Shown: positions 48,661 through 58,921, numbered from the stretch's first letter. The stretch is DNA of 64,000 nucleotides from Ectothiorhodospira haloalkaliphila ATCC 51935 (GCF_000633935.1 NZ_KK214996.1:761880-825879); one strand, 5' to 3'. Numbers and translations are program-made. Notes: a model not told the origin generated them from the letters alone.

Positions 48661-48762
48661 ACCTTAACGTGAAAGCACCCAGGTTCAGCTACGGAAGCTC
48701 CCTATCCCCCATGGGGGACAAGGGCTGGGGATGAGGGGGTGGGGGAGGCACTGTGCCGGCCC

Positions 48763-48803
48763 TCGCCCCTCACCCCAACCCCTCTCCCCTCAGGGGAGAG
48801 GGG
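48763..48803. repeat. Palindromic repeat between the nuclease gene and mdh
   Basis: CCTCACCCCAACCCC then CTCTCCCCTCAGGGGAGAG: the inverted form of the 15653 element. It sits in the gap between convergent genes and can form a strong hairpin, so it may serve as a two-way terminator. Confidence 0.75.
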
Positions 48804-48847
48804 CTCAATATGGGGGAAAGAGGGGCGGGTCTGCCCCCCGTTTCTGA

Positions 48848-49828
48848 TCAGGGCAGCAGGTGTGCCACCCCGTCACGCTCCTCGCGCAGTTCCTGCTCCG
48901 TGACCTGCATGCGCTCACGACTGAAATCATCGACCTCCAGCCCCTGCACGATGCTGTAGTCCCCGCCCTTGCAGGTGACCGGGAAGGAATAGATCAGACC
49001 CTTCTCGATGCCATAGCTGCCATCGGAGGGCACAGCCATGCTCACCCAGTCACCGTCCGGCGTGCCCATCACCCAGTCGCGGATGTGATCCACAGCGGAA
49101 CTGCCGGCGGAAGCGGCGCTGGAGGCACCACGGGCCTTGATGATGGCGGCGCCACGCTGCTGCACGGTGGGAATGAAGTCAGACTCGTACCAGTCCCGCG
49201 GCACCAGACCGGACGCGGCATCGCCCTTCACCATGGCCTGACTGATATCCGGGTACTGGGTGGCAGAATGGTTGCCCCAGATGATCATCTTCTTGATGTC
49301 CGTCGTGGAAGCACCGGTCTTGCCCGCCAACTGCGCCAGGGCACGGTTGTGATCCAGACGGGTCATGGCAGTGAAATTGCGCGGGTTCAGGTCCGGGGCA
49401 TTGCGCTGGGCGATCAGGGAATTGGTATTGGCAGGGTTACCCACCACCAGCACCTTCACGTCGCGACTGGCCACAGCATTCAGCGCCTTGCCCTGCTCGG
49501 AGAAGATGGCCGCATTGGCCTCCAGCAGATCCTTGCGCTCCATCCCCGGGCCACGTGGGCGAGCACCCACCAGCAGGGCCACGTCTGCCTTGTCGAAGGC
49601 CACTTCCGGCTTGTCGGAGGTGGTGATCCCCGCCACCAGCGGGAACGCGCAGTCTTCCAGTTCCATGACCACACCGCGCAGCGCGTCCATGGCCGGAGTG
49701 ATTTCCAGCAACTGCAGGATCACCGGTTGGTCCTTGCCCAGCATGTCGCCCGAGGCGATGCGGAACAGCAGGCTGTAGGAGATCTGGCCAGCAGCGCCGG
49801 TAACGGCGACGCGCATGGGGTTCTTCAT
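48848..49828 (-). CDS. mdh: Malate dehydrogenase
   Basis: A 326-residue NAD-dependent enzyme oxidising malate to oxaloacetate in the TCA cycle. [19 protein letters not shown] near the N-terminus is the dinucleotide fold. [17 protein letters not shown] holds the substrate-binding arginines, MTRLDHNRA the catalytic Asp region, and [13 protein letters not shown] the catalytic His. It belongs to the cytosolic-type MDH group of 326-329 residues, not the 312-residue E. coli type. GGAGGTAG lies before the ATG at 49828; upstream in-frame sequence is non-coding. It is transcribed alone. Confidence 0.96.
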   Translation of the reverse strand: MKNPMRVAVTGAAGQISYSLLFRIASGDMLGKDQPVILQLLEITPAMDALRGVVMELEDCAFPLVAGITTSDKPEVAFDKADVALLVGARPRGPGMERKDLLEANAAIFSEQGKALNAVASRDVKVLVVGNPANTNSLIAQRNAPDLNPRNFTAMTRLDHNRALAQLAGKTGASTTDIKKMIIWGNHSATQYPDISQAMVKGDAASGLVPRDWYESDFIPTVQQRGAAIIKARGASSAASAGSSAVDHIRDWVMGTPDGDWVSMAVPSDGSYGIEKGLIYSFPVTCKGGDYSIVQGLEVDDFSRERMQVTEQELREERDGVAHLLP

Positions 49829-49989
49829 GAAGCTACCTCCAGTAAAGTCTTTAATAGGGTGTAAATGCTCGATTCCGGGCGCCGCACCCTGGGGCCAGCG
49901 GCTCGGAAACGGACAAAGGATACACCTCCACCCCTTGGTTTTCCGCATGGCCTCCGATCGTGAGCCGATGCCCGGCCCATCGTGGGGGC

Positions 49990-50244
49990 CTATTTTTTGT
50001 TGTCGTCCTTGCTGCCACTCTGGGTAAAGGCCTGCCAGAACAGCTTCTGCATGGCATCCATGTTGGCCACGCCGCTCTGCATCAGCGGCTGCATCATGGC
50101 CAGGGATTCGTAACCCTGCTGCCCCTCGCGCATGCGCTTGGCGACATCCTCCATCATTTCCTTCTGAAGAGGAGCCACATCGGGCAGGCCCAGAAAGGCG
50201 CGGATTTCTTCGGGGGTGGCATCCACCTCCACATTGATCTTCAT
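49990..50244 (-). CDS. Small protein, DUF6489-like
   Basis: An 84-residue soluble protein. [20 protein letters not shown] begins a short strand and a helix; methionine- and glutamine-rich helices ([25 protein letters not shown]) follow. This matches a small family annotated as DUF6489, of unknown function, found near housekeeping genes. The ATG at 50244 has AAGGAG upstream; longer in-frame starts lack family similarity. The phasin-like helical composition suggests a possible scaffold role, but nothing specific can be said. Confidence 0.72.
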   Translation of the reverse strand: MKINVEVDATPEEIRAFLGLPDVAPLQKEMMEDVAKRMREGQQGYESLAMMQPLMQSGVANMDAMQKLFWQAFTQSGSKDDNKK

Positions 50245-50414
50245 GGAAACTCCTTCGCCTGTCAGTTGTTGCAATGCTGTGACCGGGGAGGACAAAAGTA
50301 AAGTCGCACGGCGTGTTGCCCCACCCCATGCGCACACGTTACCAAAACCTGCCCAACCGCGCAGGGGTGCCTTCAGGATGGCCCTGCTGCATCGCGGCAG
50401 GTAAACTGCGACCG

Positions 50415-51293
50415 GTGAACACACCCACCTACCTGATCGACTCCAGCATCTTCGTCTTTCGCGCCTGGTTCGCCCTGCCCGAGACCATCACCTGCCGCGA
50501 CGGCCACCCGGCCAATGCAGCCCATGGCTTCGTGCGCTTCGTGCACACCCTGCTGCAAAGCGAACGACCGGCCCGTATCGCCTTTGCATTCGATGAAAGC
50601 CGGGGCACCTCCTATCGCCATGCCCTCTACCCCGCCTACAAGGCCAACCGCCCACCGGCCCCCGAAGAACTCAAGCGCCAGTTCGGCTGGTGCCGGGAAT
50701 TCGTGAATGCCCTGGGTCTGGCCCACGTATCCAGCCCCACCTTCGAAGCCGATGACCTCATTGGCACACTCGCCGCCAGGGAACGCCAGGAAGGTCGCGC
50801 GGTCGTATTGGTCACCGGCGACAAGGACCTCTCCCAGCTCGTTCATGAGGACGACCTTTGGTGGGACCCGCACCGCAGTCAGCGGCTCAACCCCCAGGGT
50901 ATTGAAAAGCGCCTGGGGGTGCGCCCCGACCAGGTGGCGGATCAGTTGGCCCTGGCCGGAGACAAGGTGGACAACATCCCGGGCATCCCCGGTGTGGGCA
51001 TGGCCACCGCGGCCCGCCTGCTGCGCCGTACCGACACCCTGGAGGCCCTGCTGGAGGACATCCCGGCCATTGCCCACATGCCCATACGCGGTGCCAAACG
51101 GCTCATGGGCCTGGTGGACACCCACCGCGACACGGTGCAACTGGCTCGTCAGCTCACAGGCATCCACTGTGAGGCCGATCTGCCGGCAGGGTTGAACCTG
51201 GAGCGCCGGCGTCCGGATGGGGCTCGACTGGGAGACCTGATGGACCAACTGGCCCTGCCCCCGTCCCGGCGATTTGACTGGGACAGGATCTAG
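50415..51293 (+). CDS. 5'-3' exonuclease with H3TH domain
   Basis: A 292-residue FEN-type nuclease like the N-terminal domain of DNA polymerase I or ExoIX (Xni). Motifs in order are IDSSIFVFRAW, FAFDESRGTSYR, FEADDLIGTLA, VTGDKDLSQLV, and GDKVDNIPGIPGVGMATAAR, which is the helix-hairpin element binding DNA. The acidic metal ligands appear complete. It should remove 5' flaps or RNA primers. The GTG start at 50415 (NTPTYLID) is used because homology begins there. It is divergent from the DUF6489-like gene. Confidence 0.87.
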   Translation: MNTPTYLIDSSIFVFRAWFALPETITCRDGHPANAAHGFVRFVHTLLQSERPARIAFAFDESRGTSYRHALYPAYKANRPPAPEELKRQFGWCREFVNALGLAHVSSPTFEADDLIGTLAARERQEGRAVVLVTGDKDLSQLVHEDDLWWDPHRSQRLNPQGIEKRLGVRPDQVADQLALAGDKVDNIPGIPGVGMATAARLLRRTDTLEALLEDIPAIAHMPIRGAKRLMGLVDTHRDTVQLARQLTGIHCEADLPAGLNLERRRPDGARLGDLMDQLALPPSRRFDWDRI

Positions 51294-51421
51294 ACAGGCG
51301 CCCCACCCGGAGCGGGAGCCCGTCCCTTCGGCACCCAAAGGCACGGCCCGGCAGGGGAGCCGTTCAAGGCGCCCCTTGGGTTTTGGCACAATACAGCCCC
51401 TCGTCGTCACGCGTGGAGACC

Positions 51422-52108
51422 ATGGACCTACACACCCATACCGCCAGCACCGGACAATGCACACGCCCCCTTCGCCGGGCAGTGGCGCTCGCCCTGCTGC
51501 TCACCCTGCTCTGGGCAGCCCCGGCCCACAGCCACCCCCATGCCTGGATCGACCTGCAGGTCAGCGCCGTCTTCAATGACGAGGGCCACATCACCCAACT
51601 GCGCCAGGCCTGGCTCATGGACCCCTTCTACAGCACCTTCCTGCTGGACGACATGGCCCAGGACGCCAGCGGCGACACCCAGGAAGAACAACTGGACAGC
51701 ATCGCCCGGCAGATCATCAAGAACCTGAGGGATTACCACTACTTCACCGAGATTCATCATGGCGACACCGCCATCCAGGACGCCAGGGCGGAAAACCCCC
51801 GACTGGTTCAGAAACAGCGGCGCCTGGAACTGAGCTTCACGCTCAGCTTCGAGCAACCGCTGGACCCCGCCGATGCCCCCCTGAAGTACGCGGTGTTTGA
51901 TCCCACCTACTTCATCGAGATCCTGCATGCCGAGAGCGGCGGCATCCACCTGGAGGGCGGCTCCGAGCGCTGTGACATGGACCTGCGCATCCCCCGCCCC
52001 GACCCTGCCATGGTGGCCCGGGCCGCCATGCTGGACTTCGACCAGCAGGGCGACCCCAACATGGGTAAACACTTCGCCGAACGGGTGACCATCGAATGTT
52101 CCCGCTGA
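51422..52108 (+). CDS. DUF1007 family periplasmic protein
   Basis: A 228-residue protein with a signal peptide (VALALLLTLLWAAPAHS, cleavage near residue 39). The mature start HPHAWIDLQVSAVFNDEGHI is the DUF1007 signature; the two His after cleavage could bind metal. RQAWLMDPFYSTFLL and FDPTYFIEILHA are further conserved pieces. The family nearly always sits next to NicO-type nickel/cobalt transporters, as here: the next gene overlaps by 13 bases. It probably helps deliver metal in the periplasm. GGAG precedes the ATG. Confidence 0.87.
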   Translation: MDLHTHTASTGQCTRPLRRAVALALLLTLLWAAPAHSHPHAWIDLQVSAVFNDEGHITQLRQAWLMDPFYSTFLLDDMAQDASGDTQEEQLDSIARQIIKNLRDYHYFTEIHHGDTAIQDARAENPRLVQKQRRLELSFTLSFEQPLDPADAPLKYAVFDPTYFIEILHAESGGIHLEGGSERCDMDLRIPRPDPAMVARAAMLDFDQQGDPNMGKHFAERVTIECSR

Positions 52109-53217
52109 TCATCCTCCTCATCGCCGCCCTGCTCATCCCCGGGCCTGCCTCAGCCTCCCCACTGACCGGCGGCGACCCGGACCAGGAAAGCACAGAGCAG
52201 CAGGAAGCCCCGGCAGAGGCCACGGGAACCGACAGTCTCCTGGACCGCTTCGTCGCCTGGACCATCACCCAGCAACGGGCCCTGCATCGCCAGCTGGCCG
52301 ACGGCATGGAGGCCCTGCAGGATGCCCCCACGGCGGCCAATGCCGGCGCCTTGATCCTCATCAGCTTTCTCTACGGCATCTTTCACGCCGCCGGGCCCGG
52401 CCATGGCAAGGCGGTGATCACCACCTACCTGCTCACCCATCGGCAGCACATGCGCAGAGCGCTGACCCTGTCCTTCGCCGCCGCCCTGATGCAGGGGCTT
52501 ACCGCCATCATCGCCGTGGCCACCGTGCTGTTCGTCATCGGCCGCACGGCCCGGGATGCCATGGGGCAGGCACCGGCGCTGGAACAGGCCAGTTTTGCCC
52601 TGGTGGCCCTGCTGGGGGCCTGGCTCATGCTGCGGGCACTCCGACAGTTGATCCGCATCGCCCGGGAGCGACGCCGTCGCCGTGCGCCCACGCTTTCCCC
52701 CGCGGCGGGCGCCGCGCCGGTGTTCATGGCGGGGCCGTCACAGTCAGGGACGCCCGCCCCCCTCGCTCCGTCCATGAACGGCCCGTCCATGAACGGCCAT
52801 GCAGCCCATCATGAACACGGCCCCCATTGCGGCTGCGCCCATCACGTGGACCCGGCCCAGGCTGCCCGTGCCGACAGCGTCTGGGCCATGCTGGCCACGG
52901 TGACAGCCGTGGGCATCCGTCCCTGTACCGGGGCCATCCTGGTCCTGGTCGTGGCCCATATCATGGGCCTGTGGACTGCCGGGATCGCTGCGGTGCTGGC
53001 CATGTCCATCGGCACGGCCATCACCGTATCCATCCTGGCCATCATGGCCGTGCAGGCCCGCACCCTGGCCACGCGACTCTCCGGCGGGCTGGGCGTCAAG
53101 ACGCAGGTCGCCGCCCACGGCGTGGGCCTGCTGGGCGGGATGCTCATCCTGGGCATGGGACTGATCCTGCTCCTGGGCAGCTTCACCACCCGCGTGCCCC
53201 ACCCCATGGGACTCTAG
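52096..53217 (+). CDS. NicO-family nickel/cobalt transporter
   Basis: A 373-residue membrane protein with a signal-like N-terminus and about six further helices. [22 protein letters not shown] is the NicO/RcnA signature (HAAGPGHGK). [17 protein letters not shown] is the second conserved motif. A His-rich cytoplasmic loop ([16 protein letters not shown], about residues 235-250) is expected to bind metal. It likely exports Ni2+ or Co2+; import cannot be ruled out. The start overlaps the DUF1007 gene, so the pair is coupled. rluE begins three bases after its stop. Confidence 0.88.
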   Translation: MFPLIILLIAALLIPGPASASPLTGGDPDQESTEQQEAPAEATGTDSLLDRFVAWTITQQRALHRQLADGMEALQDAPTAANAGALILISFLYGIFHAAGPGHGKAVITTYLLTHRQHMRRALTLSFAAALMQGLTAIIAVATVLFVIGRTARDAMGQAPALEQASFALVALLGAWLMLRALRQLIRIARERRRRRAPTLSPAAGAAPVFMAGPSQSGTPAPLAPSMNGPSMNGHAAHHEHGPHCGCAHHVDPAQAARADSVWAMLATVTAVGIRPCTGAILVLVVAHIMGLWTAGIAAVLAMSIGTAITVSILAIMAVQARTLATRLSGGLGVKTQVAAHGVGLLGGMLILGMGLILLLGSFTTRVPHPMGL

Positions 53218-53219
53218 CC

Positions 53220-53804
53220 ATGACCCGCTCCCGACATAAACCTCAGGACTCAGGCAAGGAGCCGACCCGCATCATCCTGTTCAACAAGCCCTTTGACGTG
53301 CTCACCCAGTTCACTGACAAGGAGGGTCGCAAAACCCTGGCCGACTTCATCCCGGTGCCCGGCGTGTATGCCGCCGGTCGCCTGGACCGGGACAGTGAGG
53401 GCCTGTTGGTGCTTACCGACAACGGTCAGCTTCAGGCGCGCATCAGCCACCCGGATCACGCCATGAGCAAGACCTACTGGGCCCAGGTGGAGGGCATCCC
53501 GGACGACGCAGCCCTCAAGGCCCTGTGCGACGGCGTGGAATTGCGTGACGGCCTGACCCAGCCCGCCCGCGCGCGACTGATGGAAGAACCCGCCAGCCTC
53601 TGGCCCCGTGACCCACCGATCCGCGAGCGTCGTCAAATCCCCACCGCCTGGGTGGAACTCACCCTGTCGGAGGGCCGCAACCGTCAGGTCCGGCGCATGA
53701 CCGCCGCCGTGGGCCATCCGACCCTGAGACTGATCCGTTACCGCGTGGGCTCATGGACGCTCGACGGCCTGGTGCCTGGGGCATGGTATGCCCTGCACCC
53801 TTGA
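53220..53804 (+). CDS. rluE: 23S rRNA pseudouridine(2457) synthase
   Basis: A 194-residue RsuA-type pseudouridine synthase without an S4 domain, typical of Rlu[16 protein letters not shown] and [17 protein letters not shown] (catalytic Asp in the GRLDxxSEG loop near residue 60) identify the family. [20 protein letters not shown] is the C-terminal signature. It converts a uridine of 23S rRNA helix 89 to pseudouridine. It starts two bases after the NicO stop. The N-terminal 15 residues are basic and disordered. Confidence 0.9.
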   Translation: MTRSRHKPQDSGKEPTRIILFNKPFDVLTQFTDKEGRKTLADFIPVPGVYAAGRLDRDSEGLLVLTDNGQLQARISHPDHAMSKTYWAQVEGIPDDAALKALCDGVELRDGLTQPARARLMEEPASLWPRDPPIRERRQIPTAWVELTLSEGRNRQVRRMTAAVGHPTLRLIRYRVGSWTLDGLVPGAWYALHP

Positions 53805-53888
53805 TCCGGCATCACCCGTGGTATCGCAGCCTCCCCCCTGTGGGACCGGGCCTGCCCACGCATGCGAAGGCATCCCAAGACACCGGCA

Positions 53889-53916
53889 TTCGCGGCCAAG
53901 GGCCGCTCCCACGGGG
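53889..53916. repeat. REP-like palindrome before slt
   Basis: TTCGCGGCCAAGGGCCGCTC followed by CCACGGGG, identical in core to 40913-40940. It lies in the 225-base gap between rluE and slt. Confidence 0.8.
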
Positions 53917-54029
53917 CCTCGTCATTCCAGAGGCCGCTTCCACAGTGATGTCCCTTGCAGGAACCTGCGTCACGGTCTTAGAGTCGGTCATTGAAGTGAA
54001 CCGGGCACCTACCCGGAAGGGGTTTATTG

Positions 54030-56072
54030 ATGTCATCGATCCGACTGGCCGGCCTGCTCATTCCGGTCCTGCTCTTGCTGCCGGGAATGGCAGCGGCCCT
54101 CATCTCCGAGACCACCGCCGAGCGCGCCGCCTTCGAGCGCGCCGAATCGGCCCTGAACCGCGGCGATCGCCAGGCCTTCCAGAGTGGCGTCAAGGCCCTC
54201 CAGGATTACCCCCTGCTGCCCTACCTGCTGCATGCCGATCTGAACAAACGCTTCTCGCAGCTTCGCCCCGGCGAGGTGGAGCAGTTCCTGGAGCGCTGGG
54301 GCGATACCCCCCCGGGGCGCCGCCTGCAGATCCGCTGGCTCACCCAACTGGCCCAGGATGAAGACTGGACGACCTATCGGGAACACTATCGTGAGGGGCT
54401 GGGCACCACCCTCACCTGCCACCATCACACGGCCCTGCTCAGGACAGGGCAGCGCCAGCGCGCCTTGGAGGGCGTGGAGGAACTCTGGCTGGTGGGCCGT
54501 TCCCAGCCCGATGCCTGCGACCCCATCTTCAATGCCTGGCGGGATGCAGGCCGCCTCACCCCTGAACTGGCCTGGGGCCGCTTCAGCCTGGCCATGGAGG
54601 CAGGCCAACCCGGCCTGGCCCGGTACCTGCGCCGCTACATGCCCGAAGAGGACCGGACCTGGGCCAACCGCTGGGTCTACCTCCACGAAGACCCGAAACG
54701 CATCAGTGACATCAACTGGCGGGCCGATACCCATCCCCGCGCCAGCGAAATCATCACCCATGCGTTCAATCGCCTCACCCGCCGGGATCCGCGCGAGGCC
54801 CTGGAGATCTGGGAAAGCTCGGATTCCGACTGGGGCCTGAGCCGCCAGGACGCCCTGGACACCCAGCGCTTCATCGCCCTGCGTCTGGCCGTGCGGGAAC
54901 GCCAGGATGCCCTGCCCCACCTGGCATCCCTTTCCCATGCGGTTTTTGACGACACACTCCGGCAATGGCAGGCCCGCGCCGCCTTGGCGGGTCAGGACTG
55001 GGAGGCCGTGGCCCGGACCATCACCCACATGTCGGCCGACAGCCGCGAAGAGGATGTCTGGCGCTACTGGCATGCCCGTGCGCTGGAACAGATGGGCGAC
55101 GACAGGAGTGCCCGTGCCCTATACGCGCAGGTGGCCGAGAGCCGCAACTTCTATGGCTTTCTTGCCGCCGACCGCATCAATGCCCCGTATCGCATCGGCC
55201 ACCGCCCGCTGGACGTGGAATCCGGTCGTCTGCAGGACGTCGCCCGGAACGACACCCTGCGTCGCGCCATGGAACTGCGCGCCCTGGGGCGCCATATCGA
55301 CGCTCGCCGGGAGTGGTTCCACCTGCAGAACCAACTGGAAGGCGACGACCTGGCCGCCGCTGCCATCCTGGCTCGCAGCGTGGGCTGGCACGACCGGGCC
55401 ATCTTTGCCGCGGCCCGGGCCCAGCGGTTCGACGACATCGACCTGCGCTTCCCTCTCGCGCACGCCCGACTGATCACCGAAAAGGCCTCCGCACAGGGCA
55501 TCAACCCCGCCTGGGCCATGGCCGTGGCCCGTCAGGAAAGTGCCTTCATGGAAGACGCCCGCTCCCACGCCGGCGCCCTGGGACTGATGCAGATCATGCC
55601 CGCCACCGGTCGTTCCATGGCCCCCAACGTGGGCCTGAGCATCAATCACAACCTGCAGTTGCTGGATCCCGAAGTGAACGTGAGCATCGGAACCTATTAC
55701 CTCAAGCGCAATCTGGAGGGTTTTGGCGGCCATCCCATGTTGTCCACCGCCGCCTACAACGCGGGGGCGGGCCGGGTGCGCAGCTGGCTGCCCGAGGATG
55801 CCGTGCCCGCGGATGTGTGGGCCGAGTTGATTCCCTTCCGCGAGACCCGCGACTATGTGCGCCGGGTGCTGGCCTACCAGGTGATCTACGAGGTGCGCAT
55901 GGGCCTGACCCCCACCACCCTGAGCAGCCTGCTGCCCCCGGTGACGCCCCGCTCCCGCCTGAGCCAGTCGCAGATCCTGCATCAGACCCGCTGGTCCGGC
56001 GACGACAACCTGAGCCAGCCGCTGACGCAGATCTGTGATGCGCCGGGGTATACCGAGAACCCCTGTCTGTAA
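54030..56072 (+). CDS. slt: Soluble lytic murein transglycosylase
   Basis: A 680-residue periplasmic enzyme that cleaves the MurNAc-GlcNAc bond with formation of 1,6-anhydroMurNAc. Signal peptide: LAGLLIPVLLLLPGMAAA. A long superhelical domain of about 450 residues follows. The catalytic SLT domain carries Glu503 in ARQESAFMEDARSHAGALG and GLMQIMPATG; YNAGAGRVRSWL is the third motif. Length fits E. coli Slt70. The ATG at 54030 follows GGAAGG; a TTG directly precedes it. Products feed the AmgK-MurU type of recycling. Confidence 0.94.
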   Translation: MSSIRLAGLLIPVLLLLPGMAAALISETTAERAAFERAESALNRGDRQAFQSGVKALQDYPLLPYLLHADLNKRFSQLRPGEVEQFLERWGDTPPGRRLQIRWLTQLAQDEDWTTYREHYREGLGTTLTCHHHTALLRTGQRQRALEGVEELWLVGRSQPDACDPIFNAWRDAGRLTPELAWGRFSLAMEAGQPGLARYLRRYMPEEDRTWANRWVYLHEDPKRISDINWRADTHPRASEIITHAFNRLTRRDPREALEIWESSDSDWGLSRQDALDTQRFIALRLAVRERQDALPHLASLSHAVFDDTLRQWQARAALAGQDWEAVARTITHMSADSREEDVWRYWHARALEQMGDDRSARALYAQVAESRNFYGFLAADRINAPYRIGHRPLDVESGRLQDVARNDTLRRAMELRALGRHIDARREWFHLQNQLEGDDLAAAAILARSVGWHDRAIFAAARAQRFDDIDLRFPLAHARLITEKASAQGINPAWAMAVARQESAFMEDARSHAGALGLMQIMPATGRSMAPNVGLSINHNLQLLDPEVNVSIGTYYLKRNLEGFGGHPMLSTAAYNAGAGRVRSWLPEDAVPADVWAELIPFRETRDYVRRVLAYQVIYEVRMGLTPTTLSSLLPPVTPRSRLSQSQILHQTRWSGDDNLSQPLTQICDAPGYTENPCL

Positions 56073-56084
56073 GCAAGGTAGACC

Positions 56085-56969
56085 ATGACCCTCTGGCAAA
56101 ACCTCTCCAACCAGATCACTCAAGCCAGCGGCGAGTGCTTCACCCTCAAGAACTACCGGGGGGCCGGCGGCGGCTGCATCAACGAGGCAGCCGTGCTGGA
56201 AGGCAAGGACGGGCGCAGCTTCTTCGTCAAGCTCAACCGCCCGGACCTGAAGGACATGTTCGCCGCCGAGGCCGAAGGCCTGCAGGCCCTGGGAGAACCA
56301 GGAGAGATCCGCGTTCCCACGCCCCTGTGTCATGGCATCACCGATGGACGCAGCTATCTCATCATGGAGCACATCCCCCTGGGCGGGCCGCGCAACTCAC
56401 GAGCCTTCGGCGAGCAACTGGCCCGGTTGCACCAGCACACCCAGCCCCGCCATGGCTGGCACCGGGACAACACCATCGGCAGCACGCCGCAGATCAACAC
56501 CTGGAGCGACGATTGGGTGCATTTCTGGCGTGAGCACCGCCTGGGCTATCAGTTGGGCCGTGCGCACGACCAGGGCGCCGGTCGGACCCTGGTGGAAGCC
56601 GTGGAACAGTTGATGGCATCCCTGCCGGCCTTCTTCACGAACTATCGGCCACAAGCCTCGGTGCTGCACGGTGACCTGTGGGGCGGGAATCACGACTCGG
56701 ACGCCCAGGGGAACCCGGTGATCTTCGATCCCGCGGTGTACTACGGGGACCGGGAGACGGACGTGGCCATGACGGAACTGTTTGGTGGCTGTGACCGGGA
56801 TTTCTACGCCGCCTATGACGCCACGTGGCCGCGCGATCCGGGCTATGGGGTTCGCAAGGACCTGTACAACCTGTACCACCTGCTGAACCACTTCAACCTG
56901 TTTGGCGGTGGCTATGCGGGTCAGTCGGAGCGGTTGGCACGGCGGTTGCTGGCGGAGGTCAAGGGATAA
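56085..56969 (+). CDS. Fructosamine kinase family protein
   Basis: A 294-residue kinase of the FN3K group. GAGGGCINEAAVLEGKDGRS and FFVKLNRPD give the nucleotide-binding lobe. VLHGDLWGGNH near residue 195 holds the catalytic Asp and Asn, and DPAVYYGDRETDVAMTELFG the metal Asp. It phosphorylates sugars bound to protein or free amino groups, allowing deglycation. It follows slt by 12 bases on the same strand. The 3' end overlaps convergent rsmD by 11 bases. Confidence 0.9.
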   Translation: MTLWQNLSNQITQASGECFTLKNYRGAGGGCINEAAVLEGKDGRSFFVKLNRPDLKDMFAAEAEGLQALGEPGEIRVPTPLCHGITDGRSYLIMEHIPLGGPRNSRAFGEQLARLHQHTQPRHGWHRDNTIGSTPQINTWSDDWVHFWREHRLGYQLGRAHDQGAGRTLVEAVEQLMASLPAFFTNYRPQASVLHGDLWGGNHDSDAQGNPVIFDPAVYYGDRETDVAMTELFGGCDRDFYAAYDATWPRDPGYGVRKDLYNLYHLLNHFNLFGGGYAGQSERLARRLLAEVKG

Positions 56970-57534
56970 GAACCAACACCCCCCTCACATCCCCCGCCCG
57001 GGTCTCCCGCAGCACCTCCCAGCCCTCGGGCAATTTTGGTGCGAACGCATCCGACTCGTGCTCCAGATACACCCGCGCCCCCGGGCGCAACAGCCCGGGG
57101 CGCTCCAGGCATTCGATGGCGTCCACGAGCAGGCCCTGCCGGTAGGGCGGATCCAGAAACACCAGATCAAAGCCCTCCTCGCACTGCCGCAGATACCCCA
57201 GTCCATCCCGCGCCTGAACCTCCATCTGTTCAGCGCCCAGGGCTGCCACCTGCTCCCGCAGGTGGGCCTCCAGCCGGGGATCGCGTTCCACCACCACCAC
57301 CCTGGCAGCCCCCCGGGACGCCGCCTCAAACCCCAGCGCCCCGGATCCGGCGAACAGATCCAGGCATCGGGCCCCGGGCAGCACCGGCTGCAGCCAGTTG
57401 AACAGGGTCTCCCGCACCCGATCCGGAGTGGGCCTCAGGCCCGGCGCATGGGGCACCGGCAGGCGACGGCTGCGCCACTGTCCGCCGATGATCCGCAGCC
57501 GCCCGGGGGCGCCCCGGCGCGGCGCGCCCCTCAA
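56959..57534 (-). CDS. rsmD: 16S rRNA (guanine(966)-N2)-methyltransferase
   Basis: A 191-residue methyltransferase. LRIIGGQWRSRRLPVP is the RsmD start, CLDLFAGSGALGFEAASRGA the SAM site, and FDLVFLDPPYRQGLL the catalytic DPPY motif. It methylates G966 of 16S rRNA. The start is TTG at 57534, with GGAGGCGAGGG before it, and overlaps the stop of the upstream M16 gene by four bases. The neighbourhood with M16 peptidases and ftsY is common in gammaproteobacteria. Confidence 0.92.
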   Translation of the reverse strand: MRGAPRRGAPGRLRIIGGQWRSRRLPVPHAPGLRPTPDRVRETLFNWLQPVLPGARCLDLFAGSGALGFEAASRGAARVVVVERDPRLEAHLREQVAALGAEQMEVQARDGLGYLRQCEEGFDLVFLDPPYRQGLLVDAIECLERPGLLRPGARVYLEHESDAFAPKLPEGWEVLRETRAGDVRGVLVLIP

Positions 57535-58910
57535 CCCTCGCCTCCGACGATCACCGTGACCAGGCGCTCCGGATCCACCCGGCGGGCAAAGGCCTCGTTC
57601 ACCTGTTCCGGCGTGAGGGCCTCCACCTCATCGGTAAAGGTGTCCAGGAAATCCAGGGGCAGGCCATAAAAGCCCATCATGGCCACATGATCCAGGATCC
57701 CGGAATTGCTGGCCGTGCGCAGCGGGAATCCACCCACGATATTGCGCACGCTGGCGTTGAGCTCATCCTCGTCCAGGCCCTGGGCCACGAAGTTTTCCAG
57801 AGTGTCGCGCATCACGCCGATGGCCTCATCCGCCTGATTCACCTGGGTCTGCACCCCCATGAGGAAGGGCCCGCTCCGGGACATGGGTGAGAAATAACTG
57901 AACACGCTGTAGGCCAGCCCCCGCTGGGTGCGCACCTCATCCATCAACCGGGAAGTGAACCCGCTGCCCCCCAGGCGGTGATTGCCCACATAAAGGGGAA
58001 AGTAGTCCGCATCCCCACGGGCCATGCCGGGCTGCCCCATGAACACATGCACCTGCTCGGACGGGAAGGACACCCGCACCGTCTCGGCGGATTCCAGGGG
58101 TTCCACCTCCGGCAGTGCCGGTGCCGCTTCCCCCTCGGGCAGGGCCTCGGACACCCGCTGGGCCAGGGCCTCGGCCTGCTCGCGATCCAGACCGCCCACC
58201 AGGGCCAGCACGCCGTTACGGGCCACGTAGTAGCGCTCGTGGAAGGCCTTCAGGTCATCCGTGGTCACGGATTCAAGCCCCTCCTGGGTGCCGATGGGCA
58301 TGCGCGCATAGGGATGATCGCCGTATACCGTTTCGAAGAAGGTGCGCCTGGCAATGGCACCCGGGTTCTGCTCCTGGGCCTGCAGGGCCACCAGGGCCTG
58401 ACGTCGGGCCCGGTCCAGCCCGCGCTGCTCGAAACGGGGCTGACTCACGGTGGTCACGAAGGTCTCGACCGCCGTCTCCATCCAGTCTGCCTCGGTCAGG
58501 GTCCGCAGCGAGGCCATGGCCATGTCCCGTTGCGAATTGCTGCTGAACTGGGCACCCACGCCCTCGAATCGCTCGGCGATGGTATCCGCATCCCAGTCCG
58601 CGGCCCCATCGGAGAGCAGGCTGTTGGTGAGTCGTGCCAGGCCGGGCTGATCTCCATCCCGGGCACTGCCGCCATGGAAGACCAGTCGCATATCCACCAT
58701 GGGGAGGGCCGGCGCGGGCACGAAATACACCTTCAGCCCGTTGTCGGTCTCCCAGTGCTGGATATCACCCTCACCGGCTGTGGCACCCATTGGGACCCCA
58801 AGCGCCAGGGCCAGCGCCACAACCAAGCCTTTCCACCCGTGGGAGCGGCCCTCGGCCGCGAATATCGAAGTCACCGTACGATCCTCCTCAGCAATCCGGA
58901 TTCCAGTCAT
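57531..58910 (-). CDS. M16 peptidase family protein, non-catalytic partner
   Basis: A 459-residue M16 protein without the HxxEH zinc motif. It is therefore the non-catalytic half of a pair, providing substrate-binding residues (GLAYSVFSYFSPMSRSGPF). The ATG at 58910 has GGAGG upstream. The N-terminus before the hydrophobic signal helix (LVVALALALGVPMGATA) is about 30 residues long and includes FAAEGRSHG, encoded by a REP palindrome (58838-58862). This makes an unusually long or possibly disturbed signal region. It overlaps or touches both neighbours, so it is co-translated with them. Confidence 0.86.
   Translation of the reverse strand: MTGIRIAEEDRTVTSIFAAEGRSHGWKGLVVALALALGVPMGATAGEGDIQHWETDNGLKVYFVPAPALPMVDMRLVFHGGSARDGDQPGLARLTNSLLSDGAADWDADTIAERFEGVGAQFSSNSQRDMAMASLRTLTEADWMETAVETFVTTVSQPRFEQRGLDRARRQALVALQAQEQNPGAIARRTFFETVYGDHPYARMPIGTQEGLESVTTDDLKAFHERYYVARNGVLALVGGLDREQAEALAQRVSEALPEGEAAPALPEVEPLESAETVRVSFPSEQVHVFMGQPGMARGDADYFPLYVGNHRLGGSGFTSRLMDEVRTQRGLAYSVFSYFSPMSRSGPFLMGVQTQVNQADEAIGVMRDTLENFVAQGLDEDELNASVRNIVGGFPLRTASNSGILDHVAMMGFYGLPLDFLDTFTDEVEALTPEQVNEAFARRVDPERLVTVIVGGEG
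58838..58862. repeat. REP-like palindrome inside the M16 signal-peptide region
   Basis: CGTGGGAGCGGCCCTCGGCC then GCGAA: the same element as 40913 and 53889 but inside an open frame, just before the hydrophobic signal segment. Confidence 0.75.
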
Positions 58911-58921
58911 GATCCACCTCC

